Shown here: piece after piece, positions 9,905 through 18,294 of the stretch
Numbering within the stretch: the first letter of the stretch is position 1
How the letters are laid out: each line of letters starts with the position of its first letter
Assembly: GCA_009837395.1 (NCBI GenBank)
Contig: VXTP01000006.1
Coordinates: forward strand, 349,165-413,164
Direction of reading: 5' to 3'
From: Gemmatimonadota bacterium
GTDB lineage: Bacteria; JAAXHH01
Length of the DNA: 64,000 nucleotides
Program-made: the position numbers and the translations under genes
The notes under the pieces: model-generated
What the model saw: the letters and a program-made list of their open reading frames with translations, nothing else
Database searches by the model: none
Told to the model about the DNA's origin: nothing

Positions 9905-9984
9905 CTTACGAGATCGCCTGATCGGATTCCGACTAAATCGGTCAACACGCAATGTTTCCAATGACCCGCAGAAAGGACGATGCG

Positions 9985-10683
9985 ATGACCGATTTACAGG
10001 GAGTAACACCGATCAGGGACTGGCCGGAGGACGAGAAGCCCAGGGAGCGTCTGCTCAAGTACGGCATACACACGCTGTCGGATACGGAATTGATCGCGCT
10101 GCTGCTGCGCACGGGAAACGGCGCGGGCGGCAGGGACGTCATTGAAATCTCGCGGGCACTCCTGCAGCACTTCGGCGGCCTGCGCCACCTCGCCACCCGG
10201 GAACTGAGCGAATTGTGCCAGGTGTCGGGCGTCGGACCCGTCAAGGCCGCCCAGATCGCCTCCGCCATCGAAATCGGCCGTCGCCTCGAAGCGCAGGACA
10301 TGGAACAGAAGTCCTTCGTTTCGAGCACGGACGTGGCGCGCTACTTCATGCCGAGGCTTCGGGACCTGCGCAAGGAGATCTTCATGGTCCTGATGCTCGA
10401 CGCGCGCAACTGCCTGATCCGCGGCGTGACCGTGTCGGTGGGCAGTCTTACGGCCAGCATCGTCCATCCCCGCGAGGTGTTCAAACCTGCCATCCTCGAT
10501 TCGGCCGCCTCGGTGATCTTCGTTCACAACCATCCCAGCGGCGATCCCACGCCGAGCCAGGACGACCTCAAGATCACGGCCCAGCTCGTCGACGCGGGCC
10601 AGATGATCGATATCAAGGTGCTGGATCACATCATCATCGGCCGAAAGTCCTTTACCAGCCTGGCCGGCAAGGGTTTAATATAG
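9985..10683 (+). CDS. radC: RadC family protein (JAMM/MPN+ domain)
   Basis: A 232-residue RadC-family protein. An N-terminal helix-hairpin-helix-like region (about 20-90, with LCQVSGVGPVKAAQI) precedes a JAMM metalloprotease-like domain with the zinc motif HNHPSGDPTPSQDD. The family was named for DNA repair, but that role is disputed and the molecular function is unsettled. In-frame ATGs exist at 9952, 9961 and 9985; the last is chosen because AAAGGA sits 7 nt upstream and the family usually starts near here. It is followed by a 9-bp-unit repeat tract. Confidence 0.9.
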   Translation: MTDLQGVTPIRDWPEDEKPRERLLKYGIHTLSDTELIALLLRTGNGAGGRDVIEISRALLQHFGGLRHLATRELSELCQVSGVGPVKAAQIASAIEIGRRLEAQDMEQKSFVSSTDVARYFMPRLRDLRKEIFMVLMLDARNCLIRGVTVSVGSLTASIVHPREVFKPAILDSAASVIFVHNHPSGDPTPSQDDLKITAQLVDAGQMIDIKVLDHIIIGRKSFTSLAGKGLI

Positions 10684-10731
10684 CGGTCCGCCTGGCCAGC
10701 CTGGTCCGCCTGGCCAGCCTGGTCAATCTGG
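10684..10731 (+). repeat. 9-bp-unit degenerate tandem repeat after radC
   Basis: Directly after the radC stop, the tract alternates TGGTCCGCC and TGGCCAGCC about five times. On the other strand the unit reads GGCGGACCA. Related 9-bp units occur in the lpxC-fabZ 3' end (26511-26556) and upstream of the PhyH gene at 57661-57740. Confidence 0.75.
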
Positions 10732-10755
10732 CATGCAGGACAGCGGGAGGATGGT

Positions 10756-11799
10756 GTGGGATCTTCGGACAGCGACCGCATCAGGATCGGCTTTGTCGGT
10801 GCGGGATTCATGGGACAATTGGTCCACCTCCCCAATTTCACGGAGATGGCCGGTTGCGAGGTGGTCGCCCTGGCCGAACGCAGGCCCCGGCTCGCGCGTT
10901 TGGTGGCCGACCGTTTCGGCATCGCGAAGACCTGCGATTCCCACGAGGAGCTTTGCGCCGACCCCGCGATCGACGCCATCGTGCAGATCACTTACGACGA
11001 CGCCCACGCGCCGGTTTCCATCGATGCGCTGAACGCGGGCAAGCACGTCTATCTCGAGAAGCCCATGGCGACCAACCTGTCCGATGCCCGCCGCATGGTC
11101 GAGGCCGCCGAGCGCAACGAGCGCCAACTGATGGTCGGGTACATGAAACGGTTCGATACCGGCGTTGAACTGGCCCGTTCGATCATCGAAGAACTGACCA
11201 CATCCGGCGAAATCGGAGCGATCACCCACGCCAGGGGCCATTGCTTTGCCGGAGACTGGATCTGCAACGCCGGGACGCCGATCCGAACGGACGAGACGTA
11301 TCCGGATATCGAGCCCCGGCCGCCGGCGTGGCTGGAGCAGGAACGCGTCCGTGAGATCTACAGTTTAAACAACCTGTATTGCCACAACATCAATCTGATG
11401 CGCCACCTGCTGGGCGAGGTCCGGGCACTGGAATTCGCGGCCCTCGACAGTCCGACCAAACTGATGGTCTTCGCCATGGACGGTTTCGACGCGGTGCTGG
11501 AACTGGGCCGGCTGTCGGCGAACTTCTGGGACGAGGGCGTCAAGGTGTATTTCGAAGACGGATGGGTGGAGGTCCTCACGCCGCCCCCGCTACTCAGGAA
11601 CGTGCCGGCCACGGTCTCGGTCTACCGGGCCGGCGACGCACAGGAGCATTCCCAGCCGCAGGCGCCGAGGGACTGGGCGTTCCGCCGGGCGAACGCCCAC
11701 TTCCTGGCCTGCTTACGGTCAGGTGGCCCGGTCCGTTCCTCCGGGGCGGACTCCATCCGCGACCAGGAACTGCTGGAAGAAGCGTTCAGGCGGTTTTAG
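10756..11799 (+). CDS. Gfo/Idh/MocA family oxidoreductase
   Basis: A 347-residue NAD(P)-dependent dehydrogenase. The N-terminal Rossmann domain has GFVGAGFMG (12-20), and the catalytic-site motif EKP is at 101-103 in the context YLEKPM. The C-terminal alpha/beta domain follows. Members act on sugars, inositols or other polyols; the substrate here is unknown. The start is GTG at 10756 with GGGAGG 5 nt upstream. The stop lies only 10 nt before the prfB start, so prfB may be translated from a shared transcript. Confidence 0.9.
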   Translation: MGSSDSDRIRIGFVGAGFMGQLVHLPNFTEMAGCEVVALAERRPRLARLVADRFGIAKTCDSHEELCADPAIDAIVQITYDDAHAPVSIDALNAGKHVYLEKPMATNLSDARRMVEAAERNERQLMVGYMKRFDTGVELARSIIEELTTSGEIGAITHARGHCFAGDWICNAGTPIRTDETYPDIEPRPPAWLEQERVREIYSLNNLYCHNINLMRHLLGEVRALEFAALDSPTKLMVFAMDGFDAVLELGRLSANFWDEGVKVYFEDGWVEVLTPPPLLRNVPATVSVYRAGDAQEHSQPQAPRDWAFRRANAHFLACLRSGGPVRSSGADSIRDQELLEEAFRRF

Positions 11800-11809
11800 A
11801 AAGGAGCAC

Positions 11810-12935
11810 ATGCCCAAGATGATGGAACCCTCCGAAATCAAGAACGCGCTGGAAGCGTGCCGCGATCAATTGTCCTGGCTCTGGAGGGGCCTTTGACATA
11901 GAGAACCGGCAGGCGGAGACGACCCGGCTCGAAGGCGTCACGGGCGAACCGGACTTCTGGAACAACCAGGTCCGGGCCCAGGCGATCAGCCGTCAGATCA
12001 GCGATCACAAGAAAATCATCGATGGCTGGAACGAGATGGGCAGCCAGGCCGAAGACCTGGAGACCCTGTTTGAAATGGCCGTAGAGGAGGACGACCGGGA
12101 CGCTTTCGACGAGATAGAAGAAGGGGTCCGGTCGTTGCAGGGCCTCCTGGAGGCGGCGACGCTGCAGAGCATGCTGTCGGCCCCCGACGACACGAAGAAC
12201 GCCATCGTTTCCATTCATCCCGGGGCGGGCGGTACCGAGTCCCAGGACTGGGCGGAAATGCTCATGCGCATGTACCTGCGCTGGATGGAATCCCGGGACT
12301 ATAGCTTCGACACCCTGGACCTGCAGCCGGGCGAGGAAGCCGGCATCAAGAGCGTATCTATCGAAGTCTCGGGCGAATACGCCTACGGTTACCTCAAGGC
12401 AGAAGCCGGGGTCCACCGCCTCGTGCGCATCTCCCCCTTCGATTCGAACCACCGGCGGCACACCTCCTTCGCCTCGGTTTCCGTGCTGCCTGAGATCGAC
12501 GATCCGGGCGATATCGATTTAAATGAGACAGACCTGGAAATCGACGTCTACCGGGCGAGCGGCGCCGGCGGCCAGCACGTGAACAAGACCTCCTCGGCCG
12601 TGCGCATTACCCACCGGCCATCCGGCATCGTGGTACAGTGCCAGTCCGAGCGGTCCCAGCACCGCAACCGGGAAAGCGCCATGAAGGTGCTCATGTCCCG
12701 CCTTTACCAGCAACGGCAGGATGAAATCCGGGAGAAAAGGGAACGTCTCGAAGGCGACAAGAAGGACATCGCCTGGGGCAGCCAGATCCGTTCCTACGTC
12801 TTCCATCCCTACACCATGGTAAAGGACCACCGGACCGGTACGGAAATCGGCAATATCCAGTCCGTGATGAACGGCGGTATCGATGCCTTCATCGAGGCCT
12901 ATCTCCGCAGTGGAGACTCCGCGAATAGCGACTGA
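11810..12935 (+). CDS. prfB: Peptide chain release factor 2 (programmed +1 frameshift)
   Basis: RF2 recognises UGA and UAA stop codons and releases the finished peptide. The gene is in two frames: 11810-11893 encodes 28 residues ending ...WRGL, followed by an in-frame TGA at 11894-11896; reading resumes at 11895 (GAC) to 12935, giving 374 residues. The shift site CTTTGAC is preceded by an internal Shine-Dalgarno-like GGAGGGG, as in the classical prfB autoregulatory signal: scarce RF2 lets ribosomes shift +1 at CTT. Full-length numbering puts SPF at 208-210 (stop recognition) and GGQ at 253-255 (peptide release), as in E. coli RF2. AAAGGAG precedes the ATG. The gene itself ends in TGA. Confidence 0.96.
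11882..11897 (+). promoter_or_regulatory. prfB programmed +1 frameshift signal
   Basis: TGGAGGGGCCTTTGAC combines an SD-like GGAGGGG, a short spacer, the slippery CTT codon and the TGA stop followed by C. This is the known arrangement for RF2 autoregulation. The expected P-site tRNA(Leu) slip is from CTT to TTT. Confidence 0.93.
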
Positions 12936-13056
12936 AACCGCCGCCGTGTCCCACGCTCGCACTGCCGCCGCGTGTCCCCCGCACGGACGCCGCACGGCCC
13001 CATCCCGAGGCCCGTCTCGAGCCCGTCCCGCACGAACTACCGGAAGTCCTTTTTCG

Positions 13057-13085
13057 TTGACATAACGGCCCGTCGCGCCTATATT
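13057..13085 (+). promoter_or_regulatory. Near-consensus sigma70 promoter upstream of lysS
   Basis: A perfect -35 TTGACA (13057-13062), a 17-bp spacer and -10 TATATT (13080-13085) lie about 100 nt before the lysS start. It is one of the closest consensus matches I found here and probably drives lysS and the following lolC/lolD genes. The rest of the 248-bp prfB-lysS spacer is GC-rich and shows nothing else I can name. Confidence 0.75.
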
Positions 13086-13183
13086 CCGGTGCCCGTCCGG
13101 CAGGCCGGTCGGCGCATCGATCAATCCGCAGCGCGCCTCTACCGGGGTCCGCCACCAACCATGAAGTCCTTCGGAGCAAACGG

Positions 13184-14686
13184 GTGAGCAGCCCGATCGA
13201 ATTCAACCGTCAACGTTACAGCAAACTCGAAGAGATCCGCGCACGCGGCATCGATCCGTATCCCGTCCGCTACGACGTAACCCATCCCGCCCAGTCCATT
13301 CTCGATCAGGCGGAAGCGCTGATCGAATCCGCCGAGCCCGTCGCGGTAGCGGGCCGGATTACGTCCAAGCGGGGCCATGGCAAGTCCGGATTCGCCCACC
13401 TGCTCGACCGTACAGGCCGGATCCAGATCTACGTCCGGCTCGACCGCGTGGGACCGGAAGCCTACGAGGTCTACGACCAGTTGATCGAGGTCGGGGACTA
13501 CCTGGGCGTGAAAGGCGCCGTCTTCACCACCCGGACCGGTGAAACCACCGTCATGGCGGATGAACTGACGCTGCTGTCCAAGTCCCTGCGCGCGTTGCCC
13601 GAGAAGTGGCACGGCCTCCGGGATGTCGAGACCCGGTACCGGCAGCGCTACGTCGACCTGATCATCAATCCCGGGGTCAAAGAAGTCTTCCTCAAGCGCT
13701 CGCGGCTCATCCGGTCCATCCAGCGGTTCATGGACGGCGAGGGCTTCATCGAAGTCGAAACGCCGATCCTCCAGCCCCTCTACGGCGGCGCGCTGGCCCG
13801 TCCCTTCAAGACCCACCACCAGGCCCTCGACATGCCGCTGTTCATGCGCATCGCCGATGAGCTCTACCTCAAGCGTTTGATCGTCGGCGGCATGGAGCGC
13901 GTGTACGAGATCGGGCACGACTTCCGGAACGAAGGGATCGACCGCACGCACAATCCCGAATTCACCATGCTGGAGTTCTATATCGCCTACGTCGATTACC
14001 ACTACATCATGGACCTGGTGGAGCGCCTCTTCGTCGCGGTCTTCGAGGAGGTGAACGGCACGCTGGAGCACACGTATCAGGACCAGGCCATCGATCTGAG
14101 CCCCCCCTGGCCGAGGATTCCCATGCTGCAGGCCATCCGCGAATATAGCGGCATCGACGTCGCCGGCCTTTCGACCGGGGATCTCGCCGCGGTCTGCGGC
14201 GAACGGGGACTGGATGTGGACGCCGGCCTGGGCCGTGGCCGGATGATCGACGGACTCTTCGAACACTTCGTGCAGGACCGCCTTGTTAATCCGACCTTCA
14301 TCACGGATTATCCCGTGGAGATCTCCCCCCTGGCCAAGCGCCGCCAGGACGATCCCAACCTGACCGAACGGTTCGAACTCTTCATCTGCGGAAGCGAGTT
14401 CGCCAACGCCTTCACCGAATTAAACGACCCGGTGGACCAGCGCCGCCGGTTCGAGGAGCAGGTGGAAATGCAGCGGAAGGGCGACGGGGAAGCCCACGCC
14501 ATGGACGAAGACTACCTGCGCGCCATGGAATACGGCATGCCGCCCACCGGGGGATGCGGCATCGGCATCGACCGGCTGGCGATGCTGGTGACCGACTCGG
14601 CCAACATCAAGGATGTGCTCCTCTTTCCCCACCTGCGCAGGGAAGTCTTCGAAGAGGACGGCCCCGCCGCACAGGATGCCGAATAG
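13184..14686 (+). CDS. lysS: Lysine--tRNA ligase (class II)
   Basis: A 500-residue class II lysyl-tRNA synthetase that charges tRNA(Lys). An N-terminal OB-fold anticodon-binding domain (about 55-155) is followed by the class II catalytic core. Motif 2 is visible as DFRNEGIDRTHNPEFTMLE and motif 3 near the C-terminus as GCGIGIDRLAM. The length matches bacterial LysRS. The start is GTG at 13184, giving SSPIEFNRQRYSKLEEIR, a family-typical beginning. The TAG stop overlaps the GTG start of lolC, implying translational coupling. Confidence 0.96.
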   Translation: MSSPIEFNRQRYSKLEEIRARGIDPYPVRYDVTHPAQSILDQAEALIESAEPVAVAGRITSKRGHGKSGFAHLLDRTGRIQIYVRLDRVGPEAYEVYDQLIEVGDYLGVKGAVFTTRTGETTVMADELTLLSKSLRALPEKWHGLRDVETRYRQRYVDLIINPGVKEVFLKRSRLIRSIQRFMDGEGFIEVETPILQPLYGGALARPFKTHHQALDMPLFMRIADELYLKRLIVGGMERVYEIGHDFRNEGIDRTHNPEFTMLEFYIAYVDYHYIMDLVERLFVAVFEEVNGTLEHTYQDQAIDLSPPWPRIPMLQAIREYSGIDVAGLSTGDLAAVCGERGLDVDAGLGRGRMIDGLFEHFVQDRLVNPTFITDYPVEISPLAKRRQDDPNLTERFELFICGSEFANAFTELNDPVDQRRRFEEQVEMQRKGDGEAHAMDEDYLRAMEYGMPPTGGCGIGIDRLAMLVTDSANIKDVLLFPHLRREVFEEDGPAAQDAE

Positions 14687-16011
14687 TGCCGCGCAAACGA
14701 TGGTCATACGAGTGGTTCATCGCCCTGAGATACCTTCGCTCTAAGCGGCAGAACCGTTTCGTTTCCCTCATCACCTACATTTCCGTGGGCGGCGTGCTGG
14801 TGGGCGTCGCCGCCCTCGTTATCGTCCTCTCGCTGTTCAACGGCTTTGAAAGCGAAGTCCGGGAACGGATCATCGGAGAGCGCGCGCATATCAACGTGTA
14901 TTCGTTACTCGGCGATGGTTCGATTTCCGAATACGATCCGTTGATCGACGTCATCCTGTCGGTGGACGAGGTGGTCTCGGCCGCGCCCTATGTGCTGGAG
15001 AAAGCCGTCTGCGCACCGGTGCCTACGACGCGTAATGCGGCAGCGGGCGTCATCGTGCACGGGCTGGACATCATGTCGGGCCGCCTGGCCACCAACCTCG
15101 AGGAAAACATCGCCTTCGGCGACCTGGACCTGACGACTGCGCCCGATCCGGCCAATCCGGACGGTAGACCGCTGCCCGGGATCGTTCTGGGTCGAGGCCT
15201 GGCGGACCAGCTGGGAATCGTCGTCGGCGAGAGGGTGGCCCTGGGCAACATCCAGGGCTTCTCCCTGACCTCGGCGCTCACGCCATACATCCGGCCCTAC
15301 AGGGTCACGGGCATTTCGGAAACCGGGTTCTACGAGTACGATGCCTCCACCGCCTATGTCTCCCTGGAAGAGTCCCAGAAGCTGTTCAAGCTCGGTAGCG
15401 ATATAAACGGCATCGCCGTCCGGGTTGACGACCGGGACCAGGCGGGTCATATCTCCGAAGAGATCGAGGTCGCACTGAACCGCCACGCCGAGGAGATCGC
15501 TGAATCATCGGTTGCGTCGAGCCCGCCCGTGGCGTATTTTACGGTAGACTGGATGCAGAGGAACAAGAGCCTGTTCCGGTGGATGACGCTTGAGAAATGG
15601 GGCTCCTTCGCCATACTCAACCTGATCATCCTGGTGGCCGCGTTCAACATCGCCAGCACCCTGATCATGGTCGTGCTGGAGAAGACCCGGGACATCGGCA
15701 TTCTGAAGTCCATGGGGGCCACCGCCGCCAGCATCACCAGGGTGTTCATCATCCAGGGTTCCGTGGTCGGCATCCTGGGTACCCTGCTCGGTTGCGTGAT
15801 CGGTTACGTGCTTTGCTGGACGCAGCGGACTTTCGAGTTCATCGCGCTGCCGCCGGACATCTATCTGATCGACGCGTTGCCCGTGCGGGTCGACCCGCTG
15901 GATTTCGCCAGCGTCGCCCTGGGATCCATGCTGATCTGCGTACTGGCCGCCGTCTATCCGGCCCGGAAGGCCGCCGGCCTGGTGCCGGTCGAGGCGATCA
16001 GGCACGAATAG
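14686..16011 (+). CDS. lolC: Lipoprotein-releasing ABC transporter permease (LolC/LolE family)
   Basis: A 441-residue inner-membrane permease of the LolC/E (FtsX-like) family, which extracts mature lipoproteins for delivery to the outer membrane. The N-terminal segment SYEWFIALRYLRSKRQNRFVS is characteristic (first 20 residues only are diagnostic), followed by one membrane helix, a large periplasmic domain (about 50-275) and three C-terminal helices containing the FtsX signature KTRDIGILKSMGA. The GTG start overlaps the lysS stop. Only one LolC/E-type permease is present here, so the complex may be a homodimer, as in organisms with a single LolF-like subunit. Confidence 0.92.
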   Translation: MPRKRWSYEWFIALRYLRSKRQNRFVSLITYISVGGVLVGVAALVIVLSLFNGFESEVRERIIGERAHINVYSLLGDGSISEYDPLIDVILSVDEVVSAAPYVLEKAVCAPVPTTRNAAAGVIVHGLDIMSGRLATNLEENIAFGDLDLTTAPDPANPDGRPLPGIVLGRGLADQLGIVVGERVALGNIQGFSLTSALTPYIRPYRVTGISETGFYEYDASTAYVSLEESQKLFKLGSDINGIAVRVDDRDQAGHISEEIEVALNRHAEEIAESSVASSPPVAYFTVDWMQRNKSLFRWMTLEKWGSFAILNLIILVAAFNIASTLIMVVLEKTRDIGILKSMGATAASITRVFIIQGSVVGILGTLLGCVIGYVLCWTQRTFEFIALPPDIYLIDALPVRVDPLDFASVALGSMLICVLAAVYPARKAAGLVPVEAIRHE

Positions 16012-16054
16012 CGAACGCGCCGCGGGACGCGGGAGGAGGACTGGAAGCCAGGGT

Positions 16055-16774
16055 ATGGCCAACGAACCGCCCACAGCGGACGACAGCAGGACCGATGAAG
16101 TACTGAGCGCGAGGAGCCTGACCAGGGACTTCCTCTCAGGCAACGGCCGGCTTGAGATCCTGAAGGGCATCGACATCGATATCCGCCGCGGGCAGATCGT
16201 GGCGATCCACGGCGCGTCGGGCGCGGGGAAAAGCACCCTGCTGCATATCCTGGGCACGCTGGACCGGCCCACTTCCGGCCAGGTCTTCATCGGCGAAACG
16301 AACGCGTTCGACCTGCCGGACGACCGGCTGGCCGAGTTCCGCAATCGTACCGTGGGCTTCGTCTTTCAGGCCCATCACCTGCTCCCCGAATTCTCGGCGC
16401 TGGAAAACGTGATGATGCCGTTGCTGGTGGGAAGATGGGACTGGGACACGGCCCGCGACCGTGCCGGAAGCCTGCTCGCGGAGGTCGGACTGGCGGCGCG
16501 GCTCGACCACAAGCCGGTCGCGCTGTCCGGCGGAGAACAGCAGCGGGTCGCCGTAGCCCGGGCCCTGGTGGGGCGGCCCCATATCGTGCTGGCGGACGAG
16601 CCGTCCGGCAACCTGGACCGCGGGAACGGGGAAGCGCTTCTGGACCTGATGTGGGATATGTCCCGCAGGCACGGACAGGCCTTCGTCGTCGTTACCCATG
16701 ACGAAGACCTGGGCCGCCGCGCGGACCGTGCATTCAGGCTGGAAGACGGACAATTGAACGCCGTTGCGGCCTAG
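16055..16774 (+). CDS. lolD: Lipoprotein-releasing ABC transporter ATP-binding protein
   Basis: A 239-residue ABC ATPase that powers the adjacent LolC-type permease. Walker A is GASGAGKST (53-61), the signature LSGGEQQ is at 157-163 and Walker B is HIVLADEP (176-183). The first 15 residues are an acidic extension rich in Asp/Glu. It follows lolC by 43 nt. A 13-bp direct repeat lies between it and mcsA. Confidence 0.93.
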   Translation: MANEPPTADDSRTDEVLSARSLTRDFLSGNGRLEILKGIDIDIRRGQIVAIHGASGAGKSTLLHILGTLDRPTSGQVFIGETNAFDLPDDRLAEFRNRTVGFVFQAHHLLPEFSALENVMMPLLVGRWDWDTARDRAGSLLAEVGLAARLDHKPVALSGGEQQRVAVARALVGRPHIVLADEPSGNLDRGNGEALLDLMWDMSRRHGQAFVVVTHDEDLGRRADRAFRLEDGQLNAVAA

Positions 16775-16787
16775 GGTGGCGACCTGG

Positions 16788-16813
16788 GCCCACGATGGCG
16801 GCCCACGATGGCG
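16788..16813 (+). repeat. 13-bp perfect direct repeat (two copies)
   Basis: GCCCACGATGGCG is repeated head-to-tail at 16788-16800 and 16801-16813, between the lolD stop and the mcsA start. It lies just upstream of the likely mcsA ribosome site. Confidence 0.85.
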
Positions 16814-16829
16814 GTCTGGGATAGGATCG

Positions 16830-17156
16830 ATGATGAAAACGACATCCTGTTCACAATGCGGCCTGTCCGCGTCGGAGTTCGGCGAATCGGGCCAGTTGGG
16901 ATGCGCCGCATGCTATCGCGCCTTCAAGGAGACGCTGGTCCCGCTCTTCAAGCAGATACACGGCAATGAGTTCCACCGGGGCAAGGTCCCCGTGTCCGAT
17001 CCGTCCCGTCAGAAGATGCAGCGCGAACTGATCGATCTCAGGCGGGCCCTGAAGAAGGCCGTCGGCCGAGAAGCCTACGAACAGGCGGCGGATCTGCGGG
17101 ACCGCATCAACGAACTCGAGCGCGGCTCGGACCTGCACGAGGTAGCCCATGGATAG
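16830..17156 (+). CDS. mcsA: McsA-like activator of protein arginine kinase (short form)
   Basis: A 108-residue protein with one zinc-finger pair, Cys7/Cys10 and Cys25/Cys28, and a C-terminal UVR motif (about 65-100, with LRRALKKAVGREAYEQAADL). In Bacillus McsA activates the arginine kinase McsB, which marks proteins for ClpCP degradation. That protein has two zinc fingers; this one keeps only a single finger, matching the second. ATGs occur at 16830 and 16833, and the frame is open to 16764 through the 13-bp repeat. The stop overlaps the mcsB start by 8 nt. Confidence 0.85.
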   Translation: MMKTTSCSQCGLSASEFGESGQLGCAACYRAFKETLVPLFKQIHGNEFHRGKVPVSDPSRQKMQRELIDLRRALKKAVGREAYEQAADLRDRINELERGSDLHEVAHG

Positions 17157-18228
17157 GCCCATGGACAGCGGAATGGAAAACCTGTACACGGAACTGCTGG
17201 TCGACGTGCCGCAATGGTGCGTGCCCGAAGGCGATACGGCGGACCTGGTGATCAGCAGCCGGGCCCGTCTTGCACGGAACCTGACCACCCTGCCCTTCGT
17301 GCACCGTTCGATCAAGAACGAGCGGTTCCGCGTGATCGAACAGGTGGAAAACGCCGTCCAGCGTAGCGAAAACGTGGCGCGGTCGGTGTACCTGTCGCTG
17401 CTGGACACGTCGGAACTGGACCGCGGAGTACTGGTGGAAAGACGGTTGATCAGCCCGTCGCTGGCGGAGGGAACGCGGCCTGCGGGCGTGTTCATCGGTC
17501 CCGGTGAAACCTTCAGCCTCATGGTGAACGAGGAAGACCACCTGCGCCTGCAGACCATCAAAGGCGGCCTGCAGGTGCGCGCCGCCTGGCAGGAAGCGGA
17601 CAAAATCGATACCGAACTGAGCAAAACACTTGATTTTGCCTTCTCGGATGAGTTTGGTTATTTAACGTCCTGTCCCAGCAACACGGGCACCGGAATGCGG
17701 CTGTCGGTGTTGATGCACCTGCCGGGTTTGACCCTGGCGGACCAGATGGCCTCCCTGGGATGCGCCATGGAGGAGATCGGGTTCACGGTGCGGGGACTGC
17801 ACGGCGAAGGCACCGGGCGATCGGGCAACATGTACCAGGTGTCCAACCAGTGCACCCTGGGACACGCCGAGGAGGAGATCGTCGACCGGCTCGACCGCGT
17901 AACGCGCCGGCTGGCCGCCTTCGAGGAACGGGCCTGCGACGCCCTGGCAAGCAGGGCGAAACGCCGGACGGAAGACAGGGTGGCCCGGGCATACGGCCTG
18001 CTGAAGCATGCCCGGCTGCTCGGCGAGATGGAAGCGATGGATGCCCTGTCCATGCTCAGGATGGGCGCGTTTATGCGGATCTGCAAGGGCATGGAGACCA
18101 GTGCATTCAACCAGCTGATGATCGCGATACAGCCCGCGCACATCCGGATGACCTCGGGCCGGCAAATGTCGGAGGAGGAACTGGATGAGCGTCGCGCGGA
18201 GCTGGTCAGGGAACACCTTAGGTTCTGA
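17149..18228 (+). CDS. mcsB: Protein arginine kinase McsB
   Basis: A 359-residue ATP:guanido phosphotransferase that phosphorylates protein arginines to tag them for ClpC. Visible motifs are SSRAR (36-40), the catalytic NEEDHLR (127-133) and the nucleotide-site TSCPSNTGTGMR (173-184). The short length and lack of an N-terminal creatine-kinase domain are typical of McsB and unlike true arginine kinases. It is translationally coupled to mcsA and precedes clpC by 66 nt. No ctsR gene is present in the cluster, so control must differ from that in Firmicutes. Confidence 0.95.
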   Translation: MDRPMDSGMENLYTELLVDVPQWCVPEGDTADLVISSRARLARNLTTLPFVHRSIKNERFRVIEQVENAVQRSENVARSVYLSLLDTSELDRGVLVERRLISPSLAEGTRPAGVFIGPGETFSLMVNEEDHLRLQTIKGGLQVRAAWQEADKIDTELSKTLDFAFSDEFGYLTSCPSNTGTGMRLSVLMHLPGLTLADQMASLGCAMEEIGFTVRGLHGEGTGRSGNMYQVSNQCTLGHAEEEIVDRLDRVTRRLAAFEERACDALASRAKRRTEDRVARAYGLLKHARLLGEMEAMDALSMLRMGAFMRICKGMETSAFNQLMIAIQPAHIRMTSGRQMSEEELDERRAELVREHLRF

Positions 18229-18251
18229 GAAAGACGTCGAACACACTCCGG

Positions 18252-18270
18252 CCGGGGGTTCCGACCCCGG
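18252..18270 (+). promoter_or_regulatory. GC-rich hairpin just before clpC
   Basis: CCGGGG (18252-18257) can pair with CCCCGG (18265-18270) across a 7-nt loop, in the mcsB-clpC spacer and just upstream of the clpC ribosome site (GGGAGG, 18279-18284). It has no T-run, so it is not a simple terminator. It may shape mRNA processing or clpC translation. Confidence 0.4.
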
Positions 18271-18294
18271 ACCATGAAGGGAGGGATGCTCAAG

